Shown: positions 8,332-16,053 of the stretch, piece after piece
How the letters are laid out: the number at the start of each line of letters is the position of its first letter
Numbering within the stretch: position 1 is the first letter of the stretch
Assembly: GCA_900470095.1 (NCBI GenBank)
Contig: UBZM01000036.1
Location: forward strand, 1-64,000
DNA length: 64,000 nucleotides
Direction of reading: 5' to 3'
Source of the DNA: Hyphomicrobiales bacterium
Lineage (GTDB): Bacteria; Pseudomonadota; Alphaproteobacteria; Rhizobiales; Beijerinckiaceae
Translations under genes and position numbers: made by a program
Notes under the pieces: generated by a model
Told to the model about the DNA's origin: nothing
Database searches by the model: none
What the model saw: only the letters and a program-made list of their open reading frames with translations

Positions 8332-9248
8332 CAGGCTGCGACGCCGCCAAAGCACCAGGCCAGGATGCCCTTTTGCGCATGCAGCCGGTTCTCGGCTTCG
8401 TCGAAGACGGCCGATTGCGGGCCGTCCATGACCGCATCGGTGACTTCCTCGCCGCGGCTCGCCGGCAGGCAGTGCATGAAGATCGCATCCTTTTCGGCGC
8501 GACCGAGCAGGCGCTCGTCGACCTGGTAGGGGCGCAGCAGATTGTGGCGCGTGCCTTCCTCGTCCCCCATCGAGACCCAGCAATCGGTGATGACGCAATC
8601 TGCGCCCTCGACCGCGGCTTCAGGCCGGCTGGTCAGCCGGATCTTGGCGCCCTGCTTGCGAGCCCAGTCGATCAGGGCCGGCGGGGGCGACAGCTCTTCC
8701 GGCGTCGCGATCGCAAGCTCGAAATCGAGCCGCCCGGCCGCGTGCACCCAGGAGGTCAGGACATTGTTCGTGTCGCCTGTCCAGGCGATGCGCTTGCCGG
8801 TGATCGGCCCCCTGCGCTCCTCGAAGGTCATGACGTCGGCCATGACCTGGCAGGGATGCTGGCGCTTGGTCAGCCCGTTGATGACCGGCACGGTGGCATA
8901 TTTCGCCATCTCGACCACGGAATCATGGTCGAGCATGCGGATCATGATGGCGTCGACATAGCGCGACAGCACGCGGGCGGTATCGGCAATGGTCTCGCGC
9001 TCGCCGAGCTCGATCTCCTGCCCCGTCACCATCATCGGCGAGCCGCCAAGTTCGCGGATGCCGACGTCGAAGGAGACGCGGGTCCGCAGGGAAGGCTGTT
9101 CGAAGATCATGGCGATGACCTTGCCTTCGAGCAGGCGGTCGGAGGCTGCCGCCGGCGTGCGGCGGCGGGCCTTCATCTCCTCGCCCGCGCGCAGGATGGC
9201 GCGGAGCTGGTCGCTGGAGAAATCGGAAAGATCGAGGAAATGGCGCAT
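8331..9248 (-). CDS. argF: ornithine carbamoyltransferase
   Basis: The enzyme has 305 residues and makes citrulline from ornithine and carbamoyl phosphate. The carbamoyl-phosphate signature SLRTRVSFD is near residue 55, HPCQVMAD near 130, and HCLPASRGEEV near 265. The ATG at 9248 is chosen because AAGGAAG lies eight bases upstream; the longer frame to 9266 starts with a TTG that lies next to this ribosome-binding site. It sits 46 bases downstream of argD and is coupled to hslO. Confidence 0.96.
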   Translation of the reverse strand: MRHFLDLSDFSSDQLRAILRAGEEMKARRRTPAAASDRLLEGKVIAMIFEQPSLRTRVSFDVGIRELGGSPMMVTGQEIELGERETIADTARVLSRYVDAIMIRMLDHDSVVEMAKYATVPVINGLTKRQHPCQVMADVMTFEERRGPITGKRIAWTGDTNNVLTSWVHAAGRLDFELAIATPEELSPPPALIDWARKQGAKIRLTSRPEAAVEGADCVITDCWVSMGDEEGTRHNLLRPYQVDERLLGRAEKDAIFMHCLPASRGEEVTDAVMDGPQSAVFDEAENRLHAQKGILAWCFGGVAA

Positions 9249-9294
9249 CGTCGGCGCTTCCTTCAAAAAAAACGTGCCGTGGGCGGAGGGTTCG

Positions 9295-10515
9295 TTATTC
9301 GGCCGCCGGTCGCTTCAGGGTGGCCTCGACCGCTTGCGCAGCCCTTTCGAGCCGCACGATCGCCTCCGCGGCATCGGCCTCGGTGATGACCAGCGGCGGC
9401 AGCAGGCGCACGACATTGTCGCCGGCTGCGACGACCAGCAGCCCGGCCGCACGCGCCTCGACCACGAAATCGGTGTTCGGCGTGTTGAGCTTCAGGCCGA
9501 TCATCAGCCCCTCGCCGCGGATCTCCGAGATCACGTCGGGATGGTGATCCCTGAGCTGGGCCAGCGACTGCCGCAGGCGCAGACTCATCTGCTGGACGTG
9601 ATCGAGGAAGCCCGGCGCCAGCACGACATCGAGCACGGCATTGCCGACCGCCATGGCGAGCGGATTGCCGCCGAACGTCGTGCCATGCGTGCCGAGCGTC
9701 ATGCCCGAAGCCGCTTCCTCGGTGGCGAGGCAGGCGCCCATCGGGAAACCGCCGCCAATGCCCTTGGCGATCGCCATGATGTCGGGCGCGACGCCCGAGA
9801 GCTCATAGGAGAAGAACTTGCCGGTGCGCCCCACGCCGGTCTGGATCTCGTCGAAGATCAGCATCAGGCCATGCGTGTCGCAGAGCTCGCGGAGCAGCTT
9901 GAGGAAGCGCACGGGCGCGGAGCGCAGGCCACCCTCGCCCTGGATCGGCTCGATCATCAGCGCAGCCGTCTCGGGCCCGATCGCGGCCTTCAGCGCGGCC
10001 TCGTCGTCGAAGGGCACCTGGTCGAAGCCGTCGACCTTCGGGCCGAAGCCGTCGATATATTTCTGCTGGCCGCCGGCAGCGATGGTCGCAAGCGTACGAC
10101 CGTGGAAGGCGCCCTCGAAGGTGATGATGCGATAGCGCTCGGGATGGCCTTTCGCAGCATGGTACTTGCGCGCCATCTTGATGGCGCACTCATTGGCCTC
10201 GGCGCCGGAATTGGTGAAGAACGCCCGTTCCGCGAAGGTCGCCTCGCAGAGCCGCCGGGCCAGCCGTTCTCCTTCCGGCATGCTGTAGAGGTTTGAGGTG
10301 TGCCAGATGCGCGAGGCCTGCTCGGTCAGCGCCTGGACCAGATGCGGATGCGCATGGCCGAGCGCATTGACGGCGATGCCTGCGCCGAAATCGAGATAGC
10401 GCTGGCCGTCCGAGGCGACCACCCAGGCGCCTTCGCCGCGCTCAAGCGCGATCGGCGCGCGAGCATAGGTCGGCAACAGCACGGACTGGGAGGGATTAAC
10501 GGGAGCAGGGGTCAT
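9295..10515 (-). CDS. argD: acetylornithine/aspartate-type aminotransferase
   Basis: This 406-residue class III PLP-dependent aminotransferase is expected to convert N-acetylglutamate semialdehyde to N-acetylornithine. Visible motifs are NSGAEANE (PLP phosphate region), FHGRT, LIFDEIQTGVGRTG, and IAKGIGGGFPMGA with the Schiff-base lysine. It is the first gene of argD-argF-hslO. Related class III enzymes (for example succinylornithine aminotransferase) cannot be excluded, but the argF neighbour supports ArgD. Confidence 0.93.
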   Translation of the reverse strand: MTPAPVNPSQSVLLPTYARAPIALERGEGAWVVASDGQRYLDFGAGIAVNALGHAHPHLVQALTEQASRIWHTSNLYSMPEGERLARRLCEATFAERAFFTNSGAEANECAIKMARKYHAAKGHPERYRIITFEGAFHGRTLATIAAGGQQKYIDGFGPKVDGFDQVPFDDEAALKAAIGPETAALMIEPIQGEGGLRSAPVRFLKLLRELCDTHGLMLIFDEIQTGVGRTGKFFSYELSGVAPDIMAIAKGIGGGFPMGACLATEEAASGMTLGTHGTTFGGNPLAMAVGNAVLDVVLAPGFLDHVQQMSLRLRQSLAQLRDHHPDVISEIRGEGLMIGLKLNTPNTDFVVEARAAGLLVVAAGDNVVRLLPPLVITEADAAEAIVRLERAAQAVEATLKRPAAE

Positions 10516-10689
10516 GACAGGCGATCCTCACGGAAGGGCGAATGAGAACGGGTGGGCGCTGGATGGAAGAACGGAGTCGCGGGGCAAGAATTGGCAGCCC
10601 TCTGCGACCCGCCGGCGACATTATCGTCGCAGCCAGTTCCCGACGTCTCGTCGCGCCGTCATCCGCATCACCAAGAAGACCTTGATCCG

Positions 10690-10723
10690 TCAAAAACATA
10701 AGCGCCGCCCGTGGAAGGGCGGC
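10690..10723 (-). terminator. hairpin followed by T-rich tract in the argD leader, possible attenuator
   Basis: On the minus strand GCCGCCC (10723-10717), a 6-base loop and GGGCGGC (10710-10704) form a perfect 7-bp stem, followed by the interrupted T-rich run GCTTATGTTTTT. It lies about 190 bases upstream of the argD start and reads toward it. This is either a terminator of a short upstream transcript or an attenuator; the T-tract is imperfect. Confidence 0.35.
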
Positions 10724-10844
10724 TAGGTAGGCGAGACTATGCAAAACCGGTCCCCCGCTGTCAATTCCGCGCCGTAAGGTCAGTTGCTCCGCAGGTGGGG
10801 GCTTGACCCGCGATCCGCGAATGGCTGGGGAAAAACCAATTTCC

Positions 10845-10987
10845 GATTCGGGGACTCTTGTGGCCGAGTCCCGGCATCTTGTATGGTCCGGTTTGTCAGA
10901 TACGACATCTCGTGCGGCGTCTCCTGTACCGTCAATTCCGGGTGTAACGGCCTCCGTTTAACAGCGGGAGCTGCCGGTTTCGGATTC
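10845..10987. promoter_or_regulatory. cluster of four GANTC (CcrM-type) sites upstream of gcrA
   Basis: GATTC (10845-10849), GACTC (10853-10857), GAGTC (10866-10870) and GATTC (10983-10987) lie within 143 bases ahead of gcrA. The middle two sit in the arms of a perfect 7-bp inverted repeat, GGGACTC / GAGTCCC (10851-10872, 8-base spacer). GANTC is the target of the alphaproteobacterial cell-cycle methylase CcrM, and GcrA is known to act at methylated GANTC promoters. Confidence 0.6.
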
Positions 10988-11033
10988 CGCCCACGATCGG
11001 CCCATAGGCCGGTTCCGTGAAGGAGCTGGCCCG

Positions 11034-11054
11034 ATGAGACAGGTGAAGCCATGA
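11034..11054 (+). other. six-codon upstream ORF overlapping the gcrA start
   Basis: An ATG at 11034 opens a frame encoding M-R-Q-V-K-P and stops with a TGA at 11052-11054 that overlaps the gcrA ATG (ATGA). The strong ribosome-binding sequence AAGGAG sits eight bases before this mini-ORF. gcrA itself is preceded by AGGTGA inside the mini-ORF. This suggests translational coupling; expression is unproven. Confidence 0.45.
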
Positions 11055-11587
11055 ACGACGTCGGAGCATGGACGGACGAACGCGTCGAGCTTCTCAAGAA
11101 GCTCTGGAGCGACGGACTGAGCGCCAGCCAGATTGCGGGCGAACTCGGCAACGTCACGCGTAATGCCGTGATCGGCAAGGTGCACCGGCTTGGTCTTTCC
11201 GGGCGAGCCAAGAGCCCGGCCGCTTCGTCGACGCCGCGCCCCCGCAAGGCGCCGACCCGCGCGCCGAGCCATCCTGTCGGCGGCAATGCCGGCATGACCC
11301 GTGGCGCCAATGCGCTCGCGCCGCAATACGAGCCCGAGGTCGAGGTCGAGGCACAACAGGCACCGGCTTTGCCTGAGGACGTCGTGGTGCCGTTCTCCGA
11401 TCGGGTCACCATCATGGACCTGCGCGAATATATGTGCCGCTGGCCGATGGGCGACCCGACAACGGCGGAATTCCGCTTCTGCGGTGGCCGTTCGCAGACC
11501 GGCATGCCCTATTGCAGCTACCACGCCCGGATTGCCTATCAGCCCGCGGCCGATCGCCGTCGCGACCGCAAGGTCGTGCGCGCCTGA
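11051..11587 (+). CDS. gcrA: GcrA family cell-cycle regulator
   Basis: The 178-residue protein begins with the conserved N-terminal helix-turn-helix-like domain: WTDERVELLKKLW (residues 7-19), GLSASQIAGELG, then TRNAVIGKVHRLGL. A basic Pro/Ala-rich linker follows. The conserved C-terminal part has CRWPMGDP and FCGGRSQTGMPYCSYHARIAY. GcrA binds sigma70-RNA polymerase and activates promoters with methylated GANTC sites in cell-cycle control. The start codon overlaps the mini-ORF, and its own AGGTGA site is four bases upstream. A strong terminator follows. It is monocistronic and convergent with aapM. Confidence 0.95.
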   Translation: MNDVGAWTDERVELLKKLWSDGLSASQIAGELGNVTRNAVIGKVHRLGLSGRAKSPAASSTPRPRKAPTRAPSHPVGGNAGMTRGANALAPQYEPEVEVEAQQAPALPEDVVVPFSDRVTIMDLREYMCRWPMGDPTTAEFRFCGGRSQTGMPYCSYHARIAYQPAADRRRDRKVVRA

Positions 11588-11613
11588 GCCAAGGCTCCTT
11601 GGATCTGAAATCG

Positions 11614-11639
11614 AAGCCGGCCCGCAAGGCCGGCTTTTT
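11614..11639 (+). terminator. rho-independent terminator of gcrA
   Basis: AAGCCGGCC (11614-11622), a 5-base loop and GGCCGGCTT (11628-11636) form a perfect 9-bp stem, followed by a T run. It lies 27 bases after the gcrA stop, between convergent gcrA and aapM. Confidence 0.85.
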
Positions 11640-11687
11640 CATTAGGGCCCGCGGGAGCGGAGCGGGTGATCCCGATTTGACGGTGGC

Positions 11688-12728
11688 CTAACCCAGTTTG
11701 CGTCGCTCGAGGCGCTTGCTCCAGCGCGATAGCGCGTAGCAGATCAGCCAATAGATCGCCCCGGCAAAGGCATAGGCCTCCATGTTCATCCCGACCCAGT
11801 TGGGGTCGGCAAGCGAGGCCTGGGCGATGCCGAGCAGGTCGAGGATCGAGACGACGAGCACGAGCGTCGTGTTCTTGATCAGCGCGATGAATTCGTTGGT
11901 CATCGCCGGCAGGGAAATCCGCAAGGCCTGCGGCAGAACGATCAGCCCGGTCGCCTTCCAATAGGTCAGTCCCAACGCGGTTGCGGCCTCCCGCTGGCCG
12001 GAGGGAAGCGCCTGCAATCCGCCGCGGACGGCTTCGGCCATATAGGCGGCGATGACGAGGCCGAGCCCGATCACGGCGCGCGCCAGGCGGTCGATGCCCG
12101 TGCCGCTCGGCAGGATCAGCGGCAGCAGCAGCGAGGCGAGGAAGATGACTGCGATGATCGGCACGCCGCGCCAGAACTCGATGAACAGCACGCTGATCAG
12201 CCGCACCACCTTGAGCTGCGACTGGCGTCCAAGCGCGAGCAGGATGCCGAGCGGGATCGCGATCAGGCTGGAATAGACCGAGATGAAGAGCGTCAGCATC
12301 AGCCCGCCCCACTCACGCGTCTCGATCGGGCGCAGACCGAACCCGCCGGCAAGCAGCCAGACGCCGAGCGGTGGCAGGATGATCAGCGCCAGGATCGCGA
12401 GCCGGATCCGCGTGGCCTTCGGCGAGAGATAGAGGCCGAGCCCAGAGAGTGCGAAGATCGCTCCGGTGAGATCGGCCCGCCAGCGCTCGTCGACGGGATA
12501 GAGCCCGTACATGAACTGGCCGAAGCGGGCCCGGATGAAGACCCAGCAGGCACCGCTGCCGGTGCAATCATTGCGCGTGGTGCCGGACCAGGTCGCGTCG
12601 ATCAGCGCCCAGCGGATCAGCGGGACCGCGACCCAGGCGATGCCGAGTGCGAGGACCACTGTAAGGGCGGCGGTTGCCGGCGTGCCGAACAGCCTCTGGC
12701 GCCAGAGCGGAAAGGTCGCTGCGCTCAT
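11688..12728 (-). CDS. aapM: general L-amino acid ABC transporter permease (AapM-like)
   Basis: The product has 346 residues from the ATG at 12728 (MSAATFPLWRQRLFG). N-terminal membrane segments and a periplasmic stretch precede a HisM-type permease domain. The EAA loop, AATALGLTYWKATGLIVLPQALRI (around residues 245-270), contacts the ATPase. The start overlaps the aapQ stop by four bases (ATGA). Together with AapQ and AapJ it should import polar amino acids across the inner membrane. No aapP ATPase gene follows; the next gene is convergent gcrA. A longer upstream frame lies inside aapQ and is not supported. Confidence 0.92.
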   Translation of the reverse strand: MSAATFPLWRQRLFGTPATAALTVVLALGIAWVAVPLIRWALIDATWSGTTRNDCTGSGACWVFIRARFGQFMYGLYPVDERWRADLTGAIFALSGLGLYLSPKATRIRLAILALIILPPLGVWLLAGGFGLRPIETREWGGLMLTLFISVYSSLIAIPLGILLALGRQSQLKVVRLISVLFIEFWRGVPIIAVIFLASLLLPLILPSGTGIDRLARAVIGLGLVIAAYMAEAVRGGLQALPSGQREAATALGLTYWKATGLIVLPQALRISLPAMTNEFIALIKNTTLVLVVSILDLLGIAQASLADPNWVGMNMEAYAFAGAIYWLICYALSRWSKRLERRKLG

Positions 12729-13888
12729 CGGGTCACCAGCGCGATCCTGGCATTGTACCAGTTCATGAAGGCGGAGACGGCAAGCCCGATCACCAGATAG
12801 ACCGCAAGCGTCATGGCAATGATCTCGATCGCCTGCCCGGTATTGTTCAGCGCCGAGCCCATGAACAGGCTGACGATGTCGGGATAGGCGATGGCCGCAC
12901 CGAAGGACGAGTTCTTTAGCACGTTGAGATATTGGTTGGTCATCGGCGGCACGATCACGCGCAGCGCCTGCGGAATGACGACGAGCCGCAGGATCTGGCC
13001 GGGACGCAGCCCGAGCGCTGCAGACGCCTCGCTCTGGCCATGAGGCACGGCCTGGATGCCGCCGCGCACGATCTCGGCGATGAAACCTGCCGTATAGGTG
13101 ACGAGGGCCGCCAGCAGCGCGACGAATTCGGGGATCACGACGAAGCCGCCGCGGTAATTGAAACCGCGCAGCACCGGAACGTCCCAGCGCACGGCGAGCC
13201 CGGCCCAGGTGAAGGCCAGAGCGGGCACGATCAGGACGAACAGGATGCCGAGCAGGAGCACGGGCGCATCGCGGCCGGTCTCCTCCTTGCGCCGGCGTGC
13301 CCAGCGCATCACCAGCCACTGTATGAGCCAGGACAGGAGCATGATCGCCAATGCCCAGCGGAAGGGCGCCGGCGAGTCGGGCAGCGGAATCGTCAGGCCG
13401 CGATTATTGAGGAAGGCGACGCCGAACAGGCTCAGCGAGGCGCGTGGCGCCGGCAGGGCCGCGATCACGCCGAAATACCAGAACAGGACGAAGAACAGCA
13501 GCGGGATATTGCGGACGAACTCGATATAGGCACCGGCAATCGTCGAGAGCAGCCAGTGCGAGGACAACCGCGCGATGCCGATGATGAAGCCGAGCACGGT
13601 GGCGAGCGCGATCGCGATCACCGTGACGAGCATCGTGTTGGCGATGCCGACCCAGAACAGCGCGAGGATGTTGTCCTGCTGGGTGTAGCCGGTCAGGACG
13701 AAGGGAACCTCGATCCCCGACGTGCGCCAGAGAAAGTCGAAGCCCGACGCGATGCCGGCCTTGACCATGTTCTCCGAGGCGTTGCGCACGAACCAGACGG
13801 TCGCGCCGACGAGCCCAAGCACGAGCGCGACCTGATAGAACAGGTCGCGCACCCGCTTGTCGTTGATGAAGGACAGAACGCTGGCCAC
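12725..13888 (-). CDS. aapQ: general L-amino acid ABC transporter permease (AapQ-like)
   Basis: This 387-residue HisM-type permease begins MASVLSFINDKRVRDLF. Its EAA loop, SEASAALGLRPGQILRLVVIPQALRV, is near residue 290, and the terminal segments match the AapQ pattern of a long N-terminal half with extra helices. It forms the membrane heterodimer with AapM, with the genes overlapping by four bases. A 184-base spacer holding a palindromic element separates it from aapJ. Confidence 0.92.
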   Translation of the reverse strand: MASVLSFINDKRVRDLFYQVALVLGLVGATVWFVRNASENMVKAGIASGFDFLWRTSGIEVPFVLTGYTQQDNILALFWVGIANTMLVTVIAIALATVLGFIIGIARLSSHWLLSTIAGAYIEFVRNIPLLFFVLFWYFGVIAALPAPRASLSLFGVAFLNNRGLTIPLPDSPAPFRWALAIMLLSWLIQWLVMRWARRRKEETGRDAPVLLLGILFVLIVPALAFTWAGLAVRWDVPVLRGFNYRGGFVVIPEFVALLAALVTYTAGFIAEIVRGGIQAVPHGQSEASAALGLRPGQILRLVVIPQALRVIVPPMTNQYLNVLKNSSFGAAIAYPDIVSLFMGSALNNTGQAIEIIAMTLAVYLVIGLAVSAFMNWYNARIALVTR

Positions 13889-13925
13889 GGTTGCCGCCTC
13901 TTAGACAAGTGGCGAAGGAGGGGCC

Positions 13926-14028
13926 TCATTCCTTGCGGAGCGTAGCGCAGGCCCGGAAACCATCGAAAGGCGCTGCGCGCTGCGATGGCTTCCGGAGCTG
14001 TACGGCTTCGCCGCCTGCCCGGAATGAC
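13926..14028. repeat. REP/BIME-like palindromic element between aapJ and aapQ
   Basis: The element is bounded by TCATTCC (13926-13932) and GGAATGA (14021-14027). Nested inside is a long imperfect inverted repeat: CCGGAAACCATCG (13953-13965) pairs with CGATGGCTTCCGG (13983-13995) at 12 of 13 positions. It lies in the transcribed spacer of the aap operon. The shape fits the short palindromic intergenic elements of Rhizobiales genomes, and it could also act as an RNA hairpin that sets the ratio of AapJ to the permeases. Confidence 0.5.
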
Positions 14029-14072
14029 GCCCGGTTTCTCGAAGCACCGTCAGGCGCCCGATGCCGTGGTTC

Positions 14073-15113
14073 TCACTGGAAAGGCGGCGTGAACAGCAAG
14101 CCGCCCTTGGTCCAGAGCTGGTTCTGGCCACGCTCGAGCTTCAGTGGCGAGCCCATGCCGACCGAGCGCTCATAGCTCTCGCCATAATTGCCGACCTGCT
14201 TGATGGCCTTGTACATCCAGTCGTCCGGCAGGCCCATCATCGCGCCGAAACCGCCTTCGACGCCAAGCAGGCGGCGGACTTCTGAGTTCTTCGAATTGGC
14301 CTTCATCTCGTCGACATTGGCCGAGGTGACGCCGAGCGCTTCGGCGGCGATGGTGCCATTCAGCACCCAGCGCACGATCAGCTGCCAGCGCTCGTCGCCA
14401 TAGCGCGTTACCGGCCCCTGGGGATCGTTCGAGATCGGCTGGGTCAGGATGATGTGCTCGTCGGGGACCTTGAGTTTGGCGCGCTGGCCGGCGAGCGCGC
14501 CGACGCCGGCGGTATAGGCGTCGCAGCGGCCGGCATCATAGGCGGCGATGGCGTCGTCGTTCTTCTGGAAATTGGTGATCGTGACCTTGAGGTTGCGCTC
14601 GCGGAACCAGTCGGCCGCGTTCTTCTCCTCGGTCGAGCCGGCTGCGACGCAGACCGAGGCGCCGTCGAGATCGGCCGCCGTCTTGGCATTGGTCGATTTG
14701 CGGACGATGAAGGTCTGGCCTTCGTAGAAATTGATGCCCTGGAAGTTCAGGCCCAAGGTCGCGTTGCGCGAGAAGGTGATGGTCGAGTTGCGCGAGAGCA
14801 GGTCGACCTGGCCCGATTGCAGGATCGGCCAGCGCTGCTGAACCGAGGTCGGCGTGAACTTCACCTTAGTGGCATCGCCCAGCACGGCCGCAGCCAGTGC
14901 CTTGCAGTAATCGACATCGAGCCCCGTCCACTCGCCCTTGTCATTGGCGAAGGAGAAGCCGGGCAGGCCGAGATGCACGCCGCATTCGAGATGCCCGCGA
15001 GCCTTTATGGCATCCAGCGTCGGGCTCGGCGCCAGCTGTTGCGCATGGGCGGAGGTCGCCGCGACTGCGAGGGCGGCTGCGGCCCCCAGGATCATCATCT
15101 TCGTCATTGTCAT
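14073..15113 (-). CDS. aapJ: general L-amino acid ABC transporter substrate-binding protein (AapJ-like)
   Basis: This 346-residue periplasmic binding protein has a signal peptide (residues 1-24, ending ATSAHA before QQLAPSP) and a family-3 solute-binding domain: GHLECGVHLGLPGFSF, GEWTGLDVDYCKALAAAV, and FYEGQTFIVRK. It delivers amino acids to AapQ/AapM. The third codon is also ATG (15107) and has better spacing from the upstream GGGGGA, so the true start may be two codons later. It is the first gene of aapJ-aapQ-aapM. Confidence 0.94.
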   Translation of the reverse strand: MTMTKMMILGAAAALAVAATSAHAQQLAPSPTLDAIKARGHLECGVHLGLPGFSFANDKGEWTGLDVDYCKALAAAVLGDATKVKFTPTSVQQRWPILQSGQVDLLSRNSTITFSRNATLGLNFQGINFYEGQTFIVRKSTNAKTAADLDGASVCVAAGSTEEKNAADWFRERNLKVTITNFQKNDDAIAAYDAGRCDAYTAGVGALAGQRAKLKVPDEHIILTQPISNDPQGPVTRYGDERWQLIVRWVLNGTIAAEALGVTSANVDEMKANSKNSEVRRLLGVEGGFGAMMGLPDDWMYKAIKQVGNYGESYERSVGMGSPLKLERGQNQLWTKGGLLFTPPFQ

Positions 15114-15248
15114 TCCCCCGAAGCCTGGGCGGCTTTCTGCATGGTGGCGCGACTATGCAACAGCTGAGCGGCGAAGGGGAGTGGGTGGAATTCGAATCCC
15201 GGATGCGATGTCGAGTGGAAGACGGCTGGCGGCACCGTCATCCCTGCA

Positions 15249-15938
15249 TCACTGCGCGGTCATGATGGCCTGCACGAATCCGTCTTCGACATAGGTGACG
15301 CTGCCGTCCGGCAGTCCGAGGATGCGGTCAATGGCGATGCCCTGGAAACGCAGCTGCTGATCGAGCGCATCGATCGCCGCCGGAGCGTCCGGGGTTCCCG
15401 ATGCCGAGATCGCCCGGGCCATGGCGTCGTGACTGGTGGCGCTGAGATGCAGCACGATCTCGGCTGCGATTCCGGCATCGGGCACCTTGAACACGCCTTC
15501 GGCCTTCCCCGCCGCGATGATGCGAGTGAGCACCGGCACCGCGAGTGGGATCACGGTTGCGTTGATGCGGTGATAGAGCACGATGTTCTCGGGCTTGAAG
15601 AGGACATCGAATGTCGCCCTCAACCGGGGGGCATCCTCGAGCTTGATTTGCCGGGCGCGCGCCAGAAAACCGTTCAATCGTGCAAGCGGTGCGAGATTGG
15701 GCGCCTCCGTCACATCCTCGAGGCGCTCGACCGAGGCCTGTGCGAGCCGCGTCGCCAACGCTGTGAGCAGATCCTCCTTGGCGGTGAAGTGGTGATAGAA
15801 CCCGCCCTTCGAGATGCCGGCGCGTGCAATCACGTCGTTGATCGTCGTGCGTTCATAGCCGCGCTCGAAGAACAGCGCCTGGGCGCAGTCGAGCAGCTCG
15901 TTCCTGCGATCATCGGGGTGTTTCACCACGCGGGGCAT
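15249..15938 (-). CDS. TetR/AcrR family transcriptional regulator
   Basis: The protein has 229 residues from the ATG at 15938 (MPRVVKHPDDRR). The N-terminal helix-turn-helix is clear: LLDCAQALFFERGYERTTINDVIARAGISKGGFYHHFTAKEDLL (about residues 13-56). The C-terminal part is a ligand-binding helical domain. It is divergent from the HlyD-permease-ATPase operon, with two palindromes in the gap, so it very likely represses that operon and itself. An ATG-less extension to 15956 is less likely. Confidence 0.92.
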   Translation of the reverse strand: MPRVVKHPDDRRNELLDCAQALFFERGYERTTINDVIARAGISKGGFYHHFTAKEDLLTALATRLAQASVERLEDVTEAPNLAPLARLNGFLARARQIKLEDAPRLRATFDVLFKPENIVLYHRINATVIPLAVPVLTRIIAAGKAEGVFKVPDAGIAAEIVLHLSATSHDAMARAISASGTPDAPAAIDALDQQLRFQGIAIDRILGLPDGSVTYVEDGFVQAIMTAQ

Positions 15939-15962
15939 GCCGGTTCGTCTCTCCAACTTGAC

Positions 15963-16000
15963 GACCGACCGTCGGTCTGTAAAATGACCGACCGTCGGTC
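15963..16000. promoter_or_regulatory. tandem palindromic operators for the TetR regulator
   Basis: Two identical copies of GACCGACCGTCGGTC lie at 15963-15977 and 15986-16000, 23 bases centre to centre. Each is a 7-bp perfect inverted repeat around one base. Both copies are followed by TGT. They lie between the divergent tetR gene (start 15938) and the efflux operon (start at or after 16054), where a TetR dimer would block both promoters. Confidence 0.85.
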
Positions 16001-16053
16001 TGTGACTTTAGCGCCTGGATCGATGCGGGGGCAATGAAAAATCGCGTCGCGCC

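Larger units (their letters stand above)
10516..11050. other. divergent intergenic region argD / gcrA
   Basis: This 535-base region has no well-supported gene of normal size. It contains the argD-side hairpin at 10704-10723, five GANTC sites (10574, 10845, 10853, 10866, 10983), a perfect inverted repeat at 10851-10872, and the six-codon upstream ORF before gcrA. An open minus-strand frame running from 10744 into argD is not supported. Confidence 0.6.

Noticed and set aside
10496..10744. 82-residue minus-strand frame running into argD, possible leader peptide
   Set aside because: It lacks a run of arginine codons like those in attenuation leaders and has no family support. It stays open by chance in high-GC DNA.
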